In this document: positions 1-8,049 of the stretch, piece after piece
How the letters are laid out: every line of letters starts with the position of its first letter
How positions within the stretch are numbered: the first letter of the stretch is position 1
NCBI GenBank assembly: GCA_001436895.1
Contig: JQAY01000002.1
Span: 17,449-81,448 of the forward strand
Origin: Weissella confusa
GTDB taxonomy: Bacteria; Bacillota; Bacilli; Lactobacillales; Lactobacillaceae
Reading direction: 5' to 3'
DNA length: 64,000 bases
Position numbers and translations under genes: made by a program
Notes under the pieces: model-generated
Seen by the model: only the letters and a program-made list of their open reading frames with translations
What the model was told of the DNA's origin: nothing
Databases searched by the model: none

Positions 1-164
1 CCAATTTGGTTAACCTTGTCCATGTTATCGTCTGAGATAGCTTGAACGATGTTGGTTAGCAACGTTGGCTGTAGCAACATTGAAATCGCCATGATGGTCA
101 CCGTCAAAACGGCAATCGTCAAATCGAGTTTGTAACCCTTAAAGTAGGGCTTCAACAATCGCAT
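1..164 (-). CDS. ABC exporter, N-terminal fragment (gene runs off the window)
   Basis: Only the first 54 codons are present, starting MRLLKPYFKGYKLDL and followed by a hydrophobic segment (TIAVLTVTIMAISMLL) that reads as the first transmembrane helix of an ABC exporter. The next residues (QPTLLTNIVQAISD) resemble the start of the LmrA/MdlB-type fused permease-ATPase family, in which a membrane domain is followed by a nucleotide-binding domain. Neither the rest of the membrane domain nor the ATPase can be seen. The start is well supported: a GGAGGGG ribosome site lies 7 nt upstream of ATG (171-176). Substrate unknown. A MarR or partner half-transporter usually found nearby would lie outside the window. 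Confidence 0.6.
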   Translation of the reverse strand, partial: MRLLKPYFKGYKLDLTIAVLTVTIMAISMLLQPTLLTNIVQAISDDNMDKVNQI

Positions 165-265
165 AATTTCCCCTCCAAATTTCTTATTTATTTCTATTCG
201 TCAATAGGCTATTTTAGCAGACTTGCAACCCCTTTTGTAAATTAAGTTTACAAAGAATTAAACAA

Positions 266-295
266 AAGCCACACCCGAAAATTCGGATATGGCTT
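266..295 (-). terminator. Terminator of the YdcF-like gene
   Basis: Imperfect inverted repeat (AAAGCCA...TGGCTTT) just after the stop at 304, followed on the minus strand by a T-rich run. It separates the gene at 304-1302 from the ABC exporter. Confidence 0.6.
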
Positions 296-303
296 TAAAA
301 ATC

Positions 304-1302
304 TTATTTAACAAATAGCGTGGCAATCGCCAAAATGATTGAAACACCAAGTACAAGCGCTGAGATCGCGATGTGCAAACGACGGTGCATGTTCAAGACA
401 GCAATGTATTCACGAATAAAGGCTGGAATACGGTAGTAGAACGGTGTCTTACCACCACGGCCTTGCGCTTCGATGCCAAACTCACGGGCTTGCAATCCCG
501 CACGGAAGACGTGGTATTCACTCGTAAAGAACTCGAATGAGGGGTCAACCACGCCCGTTTCCTTACTAATCAAATCACGTGAGAAACGCATATTTTCACG
601 CGTCGTGCGACTTTGATCTTCCAAACGCGTTTGATCGGTTGGATAACCAAACGTTTCAACCGCGTAATCACGCATGGCTTGTGCTTCGGAAACCTTCTCG
701 TCGCCACCTTGGCCACCTGAGAACACGATAACTGGGTACTTGCCATCCTTTTCAAAACGACGCTTACCCGCATCGGTTGCGGCTTGAATACGGTTAGCCA
801 ACAACTTACCAACCTTGTGGCCATCAATCAAACCAGCGCCCAAGACCACATAGTAGTCGCTCTCACGCTTGCGCATCACCCAACCGTAAACAATTGCTGA
901 TACGAAGAAAATCAAGAAGACCAACATGAAGTAAAGCGTCATCACACGGGCAGCTGTGAACAACGTATCCAGCCACGCTGGTGCGTTGTTCATGATACCG
1001 TCAACAATGTTGAACACAGCCAAAGCCAAGAACACCAATGGCAACAACAAGTTTGCCAAGGTGTGCGACTCCTTACGCCAAATTTTCCACGAGTAGTAAA
1101 CCACGCCAAGGTCGATAAAGATTGACGCAATGACGAAAATACCAATAATCATCAAGACAATGCCGGCCAACACAAGCAAGCCAGGTCCGCCCAAGAAGCT
1201 AGCGGCAAGCATGACCGTAATCAACAAGAAGAACAAGAACACCAATGTCCACGTTCCAAGCCACATTGAGCGTGGCTCATTCTTGGTATTACGCCAAATC
1301 AT
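304..1302 (-). CDS. YdcF/SanA/ElyC-family (DUF218) membrane protein
   Basis: Five or so hydrophobic helices fill residues 15-150, followed by a soluble DUF218 domain (about 150-285) with the family hallmarks VVLGAGL, VFSGGQGG and a conserved SRTTRENMRFS block, then a C-terminal hydrophobic tail (about 310-330). DUF218 proteins are envelope proteins linked to cell-wall or vancomycin-barrier functions in other bacteria; the exact reaction is not established. Lies 63 bp downstream of hflX on the same strand. The annotated ATG is doubtful: the same frame continues upstream as EWVPLTLLSLLITVLAGY, a good extra helix, back to the hflX stop, but without a standard start codon. A well-placed AAGGAG...ATG exists there in the wrong frame (see findings). 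Confidence 0.75.
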   Translation of the reverse strand: MIWRNTKNEPRSMWLGTWTLVFLFFLLITVMLAASFLGGPGLLVLAGIVLMIIGIFVIASIFIDLGVVYYSWKIWRKESHTLANLLLPLVFLALAVFNIVDGIMNNAPAWLDTLFTAARVMTLYFMLVFLIFFVSAIVYGWVMRKRESDYYVVLGAGLIDGHKVGKLLANRIQAATDAGKRRFEKDGKYPVIVFSGGQGGDEKVSEAQAMRDYAVETFGYPTDQTRLEDQSRTTRENMRFSRDLISKETGVVDPSFEFFTSEYHVFRAGLQAREFGIEAQGRGGKTPFYYRIPAFIREYIAVLNMHRRLHIAISALVLGVSIILAIATLFVK

Positions 1303-1365
1303 ATAACCGGCTAATACGGTAATTAATAATGAAAGTAATGTCAGTGGGACCCATTCGTGGGCTCC

Positions 1366-2649
1366 TTAATCAACAATATATTTTGCAAAACGCGCAGCTT
1401 GCACTGGCGTCAACGTCACATCCATCATTGTGCCAGCTTCAACATAATCGATGCTGTGGACAGATGCTTCTTCATTCAACTCGTTCACCAATTGACCTTG
1501 GTCAAACGGAATCAAGACCTTTACTTCTTGGTGATCCGCAAAGATGTGCTCACGAATAACGTTGACCAACAAGTCCAATGAGGCATCATCTTGTGCTGAC
1601 AACGTCAACGTATCACCTTCACGGTCAGGGAATGATAGCCCTTCAATCTTATCGGCCTTGTTGTAAATCGTAATCATTGGAATATCACCAACACCGATTT
1701 CTTTCAACGTACGAGCAGTGGTTGACATCATTTCCTTGTAGTTTTCATCCGCATAGTCGACCACTTGTAGCAACAAGTCAGCTTGCGCAGCTTCAGCCAA
1801 CGTTGCGCGGAAGGCTGCCACCAAACCGTGAGGCAACTTTGACACGAATCCAACCGTATCAGACAACAAGAAGCTTTGGTTATCAGGCAAGTTCAACTTG
1901 CGCACTGATGTCTCCAACGTCGCAAACAACATGTCGGCTTGGAAAACGGTCTTCTCTTGGTTCTCACCAAATTGACGCACCAAACCGTTCATGAACGTTG
2001 ACTTACCAGCGTTGGTATACCCAACCAAAGCCACGTTCTTGATGCTTTGCTTATCACGACGGGCGCGACGTGTTTGATCGTCGGCTTCAACGTCCTTCAA
2101 TTCAGCACGCAACAATGAAATTTGGTGCTCGATGTGACGACGGTTCATTTCCAACTTCGTTTCACCAGCACCACGGCTAGTAAAGCTACCACCGCCACCA
2201 CCAGTTTGCTGGTCAAGACGCACGTTCATTGACGTACGCAAACGTGGGAGTTGGTATTGCAATTGCGCAATGGCAACTTGCAACTTCGCCACACGCGTCT
2301 TAGCACGTGATGCGAAGATGTCCAAAATCAGCGCCGTACGATCCATGATGCCGGCACCCGTACCTGATTCCAAGTTACGGATTTGTGAGGGTGACAACTC
2401 ATCGTTCGTCACAACCATGTCGGCTTCGTAGTATTCAACGGCTTCCTTTAGTTCTTCAACCTTACCCTTACCAAAGTACGTGGCCGCGTTCGGACGTTCC
2501 AACTTTTGGGTCACCGTCCCAACCACTTCCATGTAGTTCGCTTCGGCCAAGTTGGCCAATTCGATCATTTCGTAATCGAATTCAGCATTTTGCTTATCTA
2601 GCCCCGCAAGAACGACCTTGCGGATTGGATGCAAATCATTTTCTATCAT
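1366..2649 (-). CDS. hflX: GTPase HflX
   Basis: 427 residues, the normal size for HflX, a ribosome-associated GTPase that splits or rescues stalled 70S ribosomes under stress. The N-terminal HflX domain is followed by a glycine-rich linker (QTGGGGGSFTSRGAGETKLE, the family signature), then the G domain with P-loop GYTNAGKST, switch motif DTVGF and NKAD. AGGAAAG precedes the ATG at a normal distance. It starts 12 bp after the stop of the histidine phosphatase gene at 2662-3333, so the two are probably co-transcribed from the extended -10 promoter near 3400. Confidence 0.93.
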   Translation of the reverse strand: MIENDLHPIRKVVLAGLDKQNAEFDYEMIELANLAEANYMEVVGTVTQKLERPNAATYFGKGKVEELKEAVEYYEADMVVTNDELSPSQIRNLESGTGAGIMDRTALILDIFASRAKTRVAKLQVAIAQLQYQLPRLRTSMNVRLDQQTGGGGGSFTSRGAGETKLEMNRRHIEHQISLLRAELKDVEADDQTRRARRDKQSIKNVALVGYTNAGKSTFMNGLVRQFGENQEKTVFQADMLFATLETSVRKLNLPDNQSFLLSDTVGFVSKLPHGLVAAFRATLAEAAQADLLLQVVDYADENYKEMMSTTARTLKEIGVGDIPMITIYNKADKIEGLSFPDREGDTLTLSAQDDASLDLLVNVIREHIFADHQEVKVLIPFDQGQLVNELNEEASVHSIDYVEAGTMMDVTLTPVQAARFAKYIVD

Positions 2650-2661
2650 AAATTATCTTTC

Positions 2662-3333
2662 CTACCAATTAGTTGTCGTATCGTTGTACGCCTTCAACTT
2701 CATGTCGTCATCTGAGACTTCCCAAACTGAAATTGAACCATTCAATGGCTTTTCCTTAGCCGTCTCGTGTGAGTCGTACTTATAAACCAAGTTTCGAATC
2801 ATTGTTCCATGGGCAACGACCAAAACGTTTTGCCCATTACGTGTGTTTTGACGCAAAATGTCCAAGCCGTTCTCAGCGCGGGCCCAGAACGTGGCCGCAT
2901 CCTCGGCATCATGCGTTGGATCAGCTTCCTTGAACGCATCCATCACTTCGTCTTGCGTCAATTGTGACATCAAATCACCGTATGACGTGATGTTTTCCAA
3001 ACCAATAATACCCGCAATTTGCTCGGCACTTGATGCACTAGGAAGTCCTTCGAAGAACCCGAAGAATTGCTCACGGAATTGTTGCAATTGCTCAGGCGTC
3101 TTCAAATCACCACTTTGCGTGTTACGCCCCAAAATAAATTCAGCTGTATGAATAGCACGTTGCAAGTCAGATGAGTAAGCCGCATCAAAGCGCACGTTGC
3201 TCAAACGCTCACCGGCCGCAAACCCGTCTGAAATACCCTTATCAGTCAAAGGTGCGTTTCCCCACCCTTGCATACGTTGATATTTATTAAAGTAAGTTTC
3301 CCCGTGACGTACTAGATACAAATTAAATGACAT
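2662..3333 (-). CDS. Histidine phosphatase family protein (phosphoglycerate mutase-like)
   Basis: 223 residues. The catalytic motif LVRHGET (residues 7-13) carries the phospho-accepting His; the second catalytic His is in VVAHGTMIRNLV. Cytoplasmic, single domain. The family includes cofactor-dependent phosphoglycerate mutases and many broad phosphatases; nothing here fixes the substrate, although the length and the missing mutase-specific segments favour a phosphatase over glycolytic GpmA. AAAGAGG lies 7 nt before ATG. First gene of a probable operon with hflX. Confidence 0.85.
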   Translation of the reverse strand: MSFNLYLVRHGETYFNKYQRMQGWGNAPLTDKGISDGFAAGERLSNVRFDAAYSSDLQRAIHTAEFILGRNTQSGDLKTPEQLQQFREQFFGFFEGLPSASSAEQIAGIIGLENITSYGDLMSQLTQDEVMDAFKEADPTHDAEDAATFWARAENGLDILRQNTRNGQNVLVVAHGTMIRNLVYKYDSHETAKEKPLNGSISVWEVSDDDMKLKAYNDTTTNW

Positions 3334-3399
3334 TGTTAACCTCTTTCTGGTTGTGCTTGTCCCCGATAATCAAGCATCAACAGCCTTCTAATTGTTACT

Positions 3400-3405
3400 A
3401 TTGTA
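3400..3405 (-). promoter_or_regulatory. Extended -10 promoter of the phosphatase-hflX operon
   Basis: On the minus strand TACAAT is preceded by TGG, forming an extended -10 (TGnTACAAT). No convincing -35 is seen at 17 nt. It lies about 67 nt before the start codon at 3333. Confidence 0.45.
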
Positions 3406-3475
3406 CCATTTTTGTTACAGTCACCGCAGGCATCAAGGAATTACTAATAATTTGAAATTAGTTTACGAAAAAGTG

Positions 3476-3504
3476 TTGACTTTAGTGTGGGTTATCTGTA
3501 TAGT
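3476..3504 (+). promoter_or_regulatory. Promoter of the tRNA-Glu array
   Basis: TTGACT (3476-3481), a 17-nt spacer, then TATAGT (3499-3504): nearly consensus for the vegetative sigma factor. Transcription would start about 3511, some 30 nt before the first tRNA. Confidence 0.8.
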
Positions 3505-3539
3505 TATGTATTGTTGTTAAGACAACAGATGATAATTTT

Positions 3540-3611
3540 GGCCCAATGGTCAAGTGGTTAAGACGTCGCGTTCTCAGCGCGGAATCCAGGGTTCGATTCC
3601 CTGTTGGGCTA
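3540..3611 (+). tRNA. tRNA-Glu (CTC), copy 1
   Basis: 72-nt cloverleaf: acceptor GGCCCAA/TTGGGCT with a G.U first pair as in other Bacilli tRNA-Glu, D arm GTC...GAC, anticodon stem TCGCG/CGCGG with loop TTCTCAG (anticodon CTC), T arm CAGGG-TTCGATT-CCCTG. No CCA is encoded. First of six identical copies separated by an identical 31-nt spacer. Confidence 0.92.
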
Positions 3612-3642
3612 TTAAGCTCAGGCTTGCTAAATTTATCATCAT

Positions 3643-3714
3643 GGCCCAATGGTCAAGTGGTTAAGACGTCGCGTTCTCAGCGCGGAATCCAGGGTTCGAT
3701 TCCCTGTTGGGCTA
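3643..3714 (+). tRNA. tRNA-Glu (CTC), copy 2
   Basis: Identical to copy 1 and shifted by exactly 103 bp, including the spacer. Confidence 0.92.
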
Positions 3715-3745
3715 TTAAGCTCAGGCTTGCTAAATTTATCATCAT

Positions 3746-3817
3746 GGCCCAATGGTCAAGTGGTTAAGACGTCGCGTTCTCAGCGCGGAATCCAGGGTTC
3801 GATTCCCTGTTGGGCTA
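3746..3817 (+). tRNA. tRNA-Glu (CTC), copy 3
   Basis: Identical to copy 1; third unit of the 103-bp tandem array. Confidence 0.92.
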
Positions 3818-3848
3818 TTAAGCTCAGGCTTGCTAAATTTATCATCAT

Positions 3849-3920
3849 GGCCCAATGGTCAAGTGGTTAAGACGTCGCGTTCTCAGCGCGGAATCCAGGG
3901 TTCGATTCCCTGTTGGGCTA
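3849..3920 (+). tRNA. tRNA-Glu (CTC), copy 4
   Basis: Identical to copy 1; fourth unit of the 103-bp tandem array. Confidence 0.92.
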
Positions 3921-3951
3921 TTAAGCTCAGGCTTGCTAAATTTATCATCAT

Positions 3952-4023
3952 GGCCCAATGGTCAAGTGGTTAAGACGTCGCGTTCTCAGCGCGGAATCCA
4001 GGGTTCGATTCCCTGTTGGGCTA
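3952..4023 (+). tRNA. tRNA-Glu (CTC), copy 5
   Basis: Identical to copy 1; fifth unit of the 103-bp tandem array. Confidence 0.92.
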
Positions 4024-4054
4024 TTAAGCTCAGGCTTGCTAAATTTATCATCAT

Positions 4055-4126
4055 GGCCCAATGGTCAAGTGGTTAAGACGTCGCGTTCTCAGCGCGGAAT
4101 CCAGGGTTCGATTCCCTGTTGGGCTA
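4055..4126 (+). tRNA. tRNA-Glu (CTC), copy 6
   Basis: Identical to copy 1. It is the last copy; the 31-nt spacer is replaced by a short linker to the terminator at 4137. Confidence 0.92.
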
Positions 4127-4136
4127 TCACTTAAGG

Positions 4137-4167
4137 CACGGAAGTCGTTTGACTTCCGTGTTTTTTT
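4137..4167 (+). terminator. Terminator of the tRNA array
   Basis: Perfect 10-bp stem (CACGGAAGTC/GACTTCCGTG) with a GTTT loop, followed by seven T. Confidence 0.9.
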
Positions 4168-4184
4168 ATTTTCTTGTAACAAAT

Positions 4185-4217
4185 AAAGCGGCGACCAGAT
4201 AACTGATCGCCGCTTTT
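4185..4217 (-). terminator. Terminator of the ABC permease gene (probably bidirectional)
   Basis: 10-bp stem AAAGCGGCGA/TCGCCGCTTT directly after the permease stop; T-rich on both sides, with the longer run on the plus strand. Confidence 0.75.
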
Positions 4218-4229
4218 TTCAACGCTATT

Positions 4230-4964
4230 TTAGACTTCACGACGCTTAAACAGCATCAACGCAATGCCATAAAGCACACCGCTGTAAACGATTGTGATCA
4301 AGCCAACTAGCCAGCCACTCATCTGATACTCAGCCATCACATCAGGCAACCCCGCCAGCGCGCTCACGTAAAAGGCACCCAGCGGTGAATAATCCAGTGG
4401 CAAAATACCGTGTCCAACGATTACCGCACCAATCACTTCCAACATCAAAATCATCAAGATGCCGATAACTACGACTAACAAGTCATTTCGAATCAAGTTA
4501 GCAATCACAAGCATCACACTGACAAATAGAATCGAACTGATGACGCTACCAAATAAGTAACCCGCATAGCTACCTAAATCGATTAACCACGTCTGACCGA
4601 ATAATAATGAGACGATTACCATCGTGACAAACAACGTGGCTTGCAACAGCACAAACGCGACTGCAACTGTCACCAGCTTCGCAACGAAGATTTGTCGGCG
4701 CGTAAAGCGTTGCGCAAACAACATATTCATCGTGCCAAACGTGAATTCAGACGTGATCACGCGACCAGCAATGCCAAGTAACATCAAATCAGTCACTAGC
4801 GCCAATGTTCCTGTGAATTCTTGATTAACTAGGGTTTTTACCGTTTCGGAATGACCAATTGCATTTGCAAGCGCCAATAATAACCCCAGAACAACTATCG
4901 TCAGTGGCATCACCCAAGTTGATGTCTTTTTGAAAAGCTTCTGCAATTCCAACCTAATCAACAT
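4230..4964 (-). CDS. ABC transporter permease (BcrB/ABC-2 type)
   Basis: About 244 residues with six hydrophobic segments, typical of ABC-2 permeases that work with a separate BcrA-type ATPase to expel antimicrobial peptides, lipids or other amphiphiles. Begins MLIRLELQKLFKKTS, the usual pattern of a short cytoplasmic helix before TM1. I chose ATG at 4964 because AAGGAG lies 6 nt upstream; a longer reading from 4994 has no ribosome site. It overlaps the end of the ATPase gene (stop at 4954) by 11 nt, so the pair is translationally coupled. Substrate not deducible. Confidence 0.85.
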   Translation of the reverse strand: MLIRLELQKLFKKTSTWVMPLTIVVLGLLLALANAIGHSETVKTLVNQEFTGTLALVTDLMLLGIAGRVITSEFTFGTMNMLFAQRFTRRQIFVAKLVTVAVAFVLLQATLFVTMVIVSLLFGQTWLIDLGSYAGYLFGSVISSILFVSVMLVIANLIRNDLLVVVIGILMILMLEVIGAVIVGHGILPLDYSPLGAFYVSALAGLPDVMAEYQMSGWLVGLITIVYSGVLYGIALMLFKRREV

Positions 4965-5700
4965 CGCCAACTCCTTGTTGTTTGCGACGCGCAATCACAT
5001 CCGCAAACATTTCTTCTAAGTCCGGATCCACCTTACCGTCCGCAGCGGTCAGAATTTCATCACGCGAAATGATTTCACCACGATCGATAAAGATATAATC
5101 ATCAACTAGGCCTTCCAAATCACGGACGGTGTGTGAAGAAATCAAAATTGTTTTGCCAGCATCGCGCCAGTCACGCAACACTGCCTTAACTGCTTCAGCG
5201 CTAACCGGATCCATCCCATTCAATGGTTCATCAAGCAACAAGAGGTCAGGATTATTAACCATCGCCAATGCCACCCCAACGCGTTGTTTCATTCCCCACG
5301 AATAGGTCTTCACTTTTTTATTAATAAATTCAATCAAGCCAAGTTGCGTCACAATCTCGGTAATTTTATTATCGGATATACCAGCGACTTCCGCATACAA
5401 CTTCAAGTTATCCCAACCTGTCATGTACGCATACAGACCCGGATTTTCAATCAATGCCCCAACCTTGGCCAGCACATGTCGGTGTTGCATCGTGACCGTT
5501 TCGCCTGCCACCTTAACCTCACCAACATCTGGTGCCGTCACGCCAGTAATTACCTTCATTGTCGTTGACTTACCAGCGCCATTTGGGCCGACCAGCCCAA
5601 TAATTGCGCCACGTGCGACTGAAAACGATACATCACGCAAAGCCCGCACACGACCGAATGACTTATTAATATTCGAAACCTGTAAAATCGGCGTTTCCAT
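4954..5700 (-). CDS. ABC transporter ATP-binding protein (BcrA type)
   Basis: 248 residues with an intact ATPase set: Walker A GPNGAGKST (about residues 38-46), signature YSWGMKQRVG, Walker B LLLLDEPLNGMDP, and the switch His in ILISSHTV. GGAGG precedes the ATG. The WGMKQR form of the signature is usual in the BcrA/drug-exporter branch. First gene of a two-gene operon with the permease. No two-component system lies beside it, so regulation by a bacitracin-type sensor is not indicated here. Confidence 0.88.
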   Translation of the reverse strand: METPILQVSNINKSFGRVRALRDVSFSVARGAIIGLVGPNGAGKSTTMKVITGVTAPDVGEVKVAGETVTMQHRHVLAKVGALIENPGLYAYMTGWDNLKLYAEVAGISDNKITEIVTQLGLIEFINKKVKTYSWGMKQRVGVALAMVNNPDLLLLDEPLNGMDPVSAEAVKAVLRDWRDAGKTILISSHTVRDLEGLVDDYIFIDRGEIISRDEILTAADGKVDPDLEEMFADVIARRKQQGVGDVD

Positions 5701-5790
5701 AATGCATCTCCTCCCATCCGCAACTATTAATCATACAACTCAACTAGACCCCTTGCAAAGAAATTGTCACATTCCGGTCAAATATGTAAT

Positions 5791-5819
5791 CTGACAGGTA
5801 CCCCATTTTTCGATACAAT
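5791..5819 (+). promoter_or_regulatory. Promoter of exoA
   Basis: CTGACA (5791-5796), 17-nt spacer, TACAAT (5814-5819); about 35 nt upstream of the start codon. Confidence 0.7.
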
Positions 5820-5853
5820 GGAATCAAACAGAAAAGAAGGATAGGTGTCTGAA

Positions 5854-6684
5854 ATGAAGTTCATCTCATGGAATATCGATAGCGTCAACGCGGCCGTTGA
5901 ACACAAATCAGCCCGTGGCGAAATGACTTGGCAAGTTTTGCAAGATATCGCGGCTGAGCAACCGGACGTACTTGCAATCCAAGAAACAAAGTTGAAGCCA
6001 ACTGGTTTAACAAAGAAGCAGGCGGCTGCGCTGGATGAACTTTTCCCAGGCTACCACCGCTATCTTCGTATGAGCACTGGTCGCTCAGGTTACTCTGGTA
6101 CCATGATGCTCTCAAAGACTGAACCAATCGCCGTTGAAATGCCCGAAATCGGCGCTCCTGGCGACATGGATATCGAAGGACGTATTATTACCCTCGAATT
6201 CCCAAACGTTTACGTATCAACGGTTTATACGCCAAATTCAGGTAGTGAATTGGCTCGCCTAGATGAGCGTCAAGCCTGGGATGATGCCTACCGCGCATAC
6301 GTGTCTGGTTTGGATGCCAAGAAGCCCGTTATCTTCTCTGGTGACTTCAACGTCGCCCACCAAGAAATCGACTTGAAGAACCCAAAGACGAACCACAAGA
6401 GCGCCGGCTTTACTGATGAAGAGCGTACAAAGTTCAGCGCTTTGTTGGACGCCGGCTTTACCGATGTCTTCCGTCACTTAAACCCTGACCTAGCCGGCGT
6501 TTATACCTGGTGGGCACAAATTTCTAAGACATCAAAGATTAACAATTCTGGTTGGCGTATCGATTACTACCTCACGTCAACGCGTTTGGACGATCAATTG
6601 GCTAACTTCAGCGTCATCGACACTGGCGCTCGCCAAGACCACGCCCCAATCAAGTTGGAAATGACCGACGATTTTGAGTTATAG
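5854..6684 (+). CDS. exoA: Exodeoxyribonuclease III / AP endonuclease
   Basis: 276 residues from ATG at 5854 (MKFISWNIDSVNAA), matching the usual exonuclease III start. It cleaves DNA 5' of abasic sites in base-excision repair and has 3' exonuclease activity. EEP-family motifs are in order: WNID, the metal-binding Glu in QETKL, SGYSGTMML, GDFNVAHQEID, and the catalytic DHAPI near the C-terminus. AGGTG is 6 nt before this ATG; an in-frame GTG at 5845 would add three residues and is a weaker choice. The only protein gene on the plus strand here, with its own promoter and a bidirectional terminator. Confidence 0.93.
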   Translation: MKFISWNIDSVNAAVEHKSARGEMTWQVLQDIAAEQPDVLAIQETKLKPTGLTKKQAAALDELFPGYHRYLRMSTGRSGYSGTMMLSKTEPIAVEMPEIGAPGDMDIEGRIITLEFPNVYVSTVYTPNSGSELARLDERQAWDDAYRAYVSGLDAKKPVIFSGDFNVAHQEIDLKNPKTNHKSAGFTDEERTKFSALLDAGFTDVFRHLNPDLAGVYTWWAQISKTSKINNSGWRIDYYLTSTRLDDQLANFSVIDTGARQDHAPIKLEMTDDFEL

Positions 6685-6686
6685 AC

Positions 6687-6728
6687 AAATAACGCACCTG
6701 AAAAAATAAATTTCAGGTGCGTTATTTT
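6687..6728. terminator. Bidirectional terminator between exoA and the MucBP-type gene
   Basis: Perfect 17-bp stem (arms 6687-6703 and 6711-6727) followed by T on both strands, placed between two convergent genes. Confidence 0.85.
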
Positions 6729-7934
6729 TTACTCATTATCAATCAACGTTGGCGTTAGCACTTCAACGTATCCACGTAATGTGCCATCTGGATTTGCATA
6801 AATCGAGAATCCGACCTCAATCGGTCCAGCTGAATGATGCGTTTGCGCCGTCATCAAACCAATCTTGTGTGAGGCCCCTTGTTGGGCTTCGGTCGTATCA
6901 TCGTACCCAGCCGGTTGGCCGTCATCACCAAACTGCTTCACCAAATCGGCCGCTAACAACTGTAACTGTTTTTCGCTCGTCAAATCCGCCAGCGTCCAAA
7001 CATTACTTGATGACCCCGGCACATTACCAAAGGTCAAATTATCCTTCTGATCAACACTGCTTCCGTAATCAACGTCCGTAATGTGCTGAATCGTCGAACC
7101 GTCACCATTCGTCTCCTCAGATCCTTGGCTGTAGTACTTCAACTTGCCATCAGCCATCTTAAACGTTGGCAACGTCTGGAACAGGTTATTGAAATTACCG
7201 TGTGGATCTGTCGCAAAATCATTCTGATTCTGCAACGCCCAACGACTTTCTTGCTTCGCCAAATTCAACGCCACTGAAGACGCCGCAACCGGACTAACAT
7301 CGTAATGCGCACGATAGCTATTCAATGCATCAAGCGCATAATCTTGTAGTGAATCCAATGTCCGGTCAGTCAACACTTGTCCCGGTTGATTACTTGCTAA
7401 ATCAGCTTGCTCGCTATGAAATGAAGATGACCCCGGTGCACGATCCAACTTGTACGTAATCGTCTGTGACTTCTTCACTGTCAACGTATCACCACGCGAC
7501 ATCCGATAACCGTCTTGTGAAAATGACGGAATAATCAACTTTGCCCCGTAGGTTGCATCATAAGTTTTCGTTGCCACGACGTCATTGTTATCTGCGTCCA
7601 CATAACGCAACGTGACTGAATATGTTTCAGGGACATATTTAAATGTAATTAACGTATGACTTTTGATGGTCTGCGTAATTGATTCAGGCGTTGAATAACC
7701 TGGAATATCAATCGGCACCAACGTTTGTTGCTCACCAGGACGAATACTTGCATTACCCTGCGGTGCAATTTCCTTCCCGGTACGCACATCGACATACTTA
7801 ATCACGACACCACTTTGACTGATGCCGCTGGTAAAGCCGCTTACGATTCCGTCGCCACCATCAACGGCGAGTCCCCCCAACGCCAATGATAGTCCGACCA
7901 ATCCGGCCACTTGCCACTTTTTCAAATCCTTCAC
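6729..7934 (-). CDS. Secreted MucBP-domain protein with SEC10/PgrA-like C-terminal domain
   Basis: 401 residues. The N-terminus is a signal peptide or anchor (KKWQVAGLVGLSLALGG). Two MucBP-like repeats follow: GVVIKYVDVRTGKEIAP (about 38-105) and YSVTLRYVDADNNDVVATK (about 106-165). Residues about 190-400 form a conserved-looking globular domain (NSYRAHYDVSPVAASSVALN) that resembles the SEC10/PgrA surface-exclusion or CAP-like domains of lactic acid bacteria; that match is from memory of the family. There is no LPXTG tail, so the protein is either released or kept by the N-terminal helix. Starts with GTG behind an AAGAGAG site. Confidence 0.7.
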   Translation of the reverse strand: MKDLKKWQVAGLVGLSLALGGLAVDGGDGIVSGFTSGISQSGVVIKYVDVRTGKEIAPQGNASIRPGEQQTLVPIDIPGYSTPESITQTIKSHTLITFKYVPETYSVTLRYVDADNNDVVATKTYDATYGAKLIIPSFSQDGYRMSRGDTLTVKKSQTITYKLDRAPGSSSFHSEQADLASNQPGQVLTDRTLDSLQDYALDALNSYRAHYDVSPVAASSVALNLAKQESRWALQNQNDFATDPHGNFNNLFQTLPTFKMADGKLKYYSQGSEETNGDGSTIQHITDVDYGSSVDQKDNLTFGNVPGSSSNVWTLADLTSEKQLQLLAADLVKQFGDDGQPAGYDDTTEAQQGASHKIGLMTAQTHHSAGPIEVGFSIYANPDGTLRGYVEVLTPTLIDNE

Positions 7935-8011
7935 CTATACTCTCTTGGGTGTGGGTTTGCCACTGTTTTTCGTTAACGCAAAGTATACAGATTAGCGTTA
8001 AGCCTCTGCAA

Positions 8012-8043
8012 CAAAAATGCCCCGGAATTTTCGTCCGAGGCAT
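8012..8043 (-). terminator. Terminator of the 49-residue protein gene
   Basis: 9-bp stem (ATGCCTCGG/CCGGGGCAT with one G.U) followed on the minus strand by TTTTT, immediately after the stop at 8050. Confidence 0.75.
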
Positions 8044-8049
8044 TGCTTA

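Larger units (their letters stand above)
3540..4126 (+). repeat. Tandem array: 103-bp unit, six tRNA-Glu genes
   Basis: Five full 103-bp units (72-nt tRNA plus a 31-nt spacer starting TTAAGCTCAGG) and a sixth tRNA, with no difference between copies. Spacer identity implies recent amplification or active gene conversion. One promoter and one terminator enclose the array, so it is probably one polycistronic tRNA precursor. Confidence 0.9.

Noticed and set aside
3546..4076. Four overlapping 73-residue ORFs with the same sequence on the plus strand
   Set aside because: They are translations of the tRNA-Glu array and its spacer; no ribosome site, and the cloverleaf explains the sequence.
3540..4126. 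CRISPR-like regular spacing
   Set aside because: Both repeat and spacer are identical in every unit, and the repeat folds as a tRNA; no cas genes nearby.
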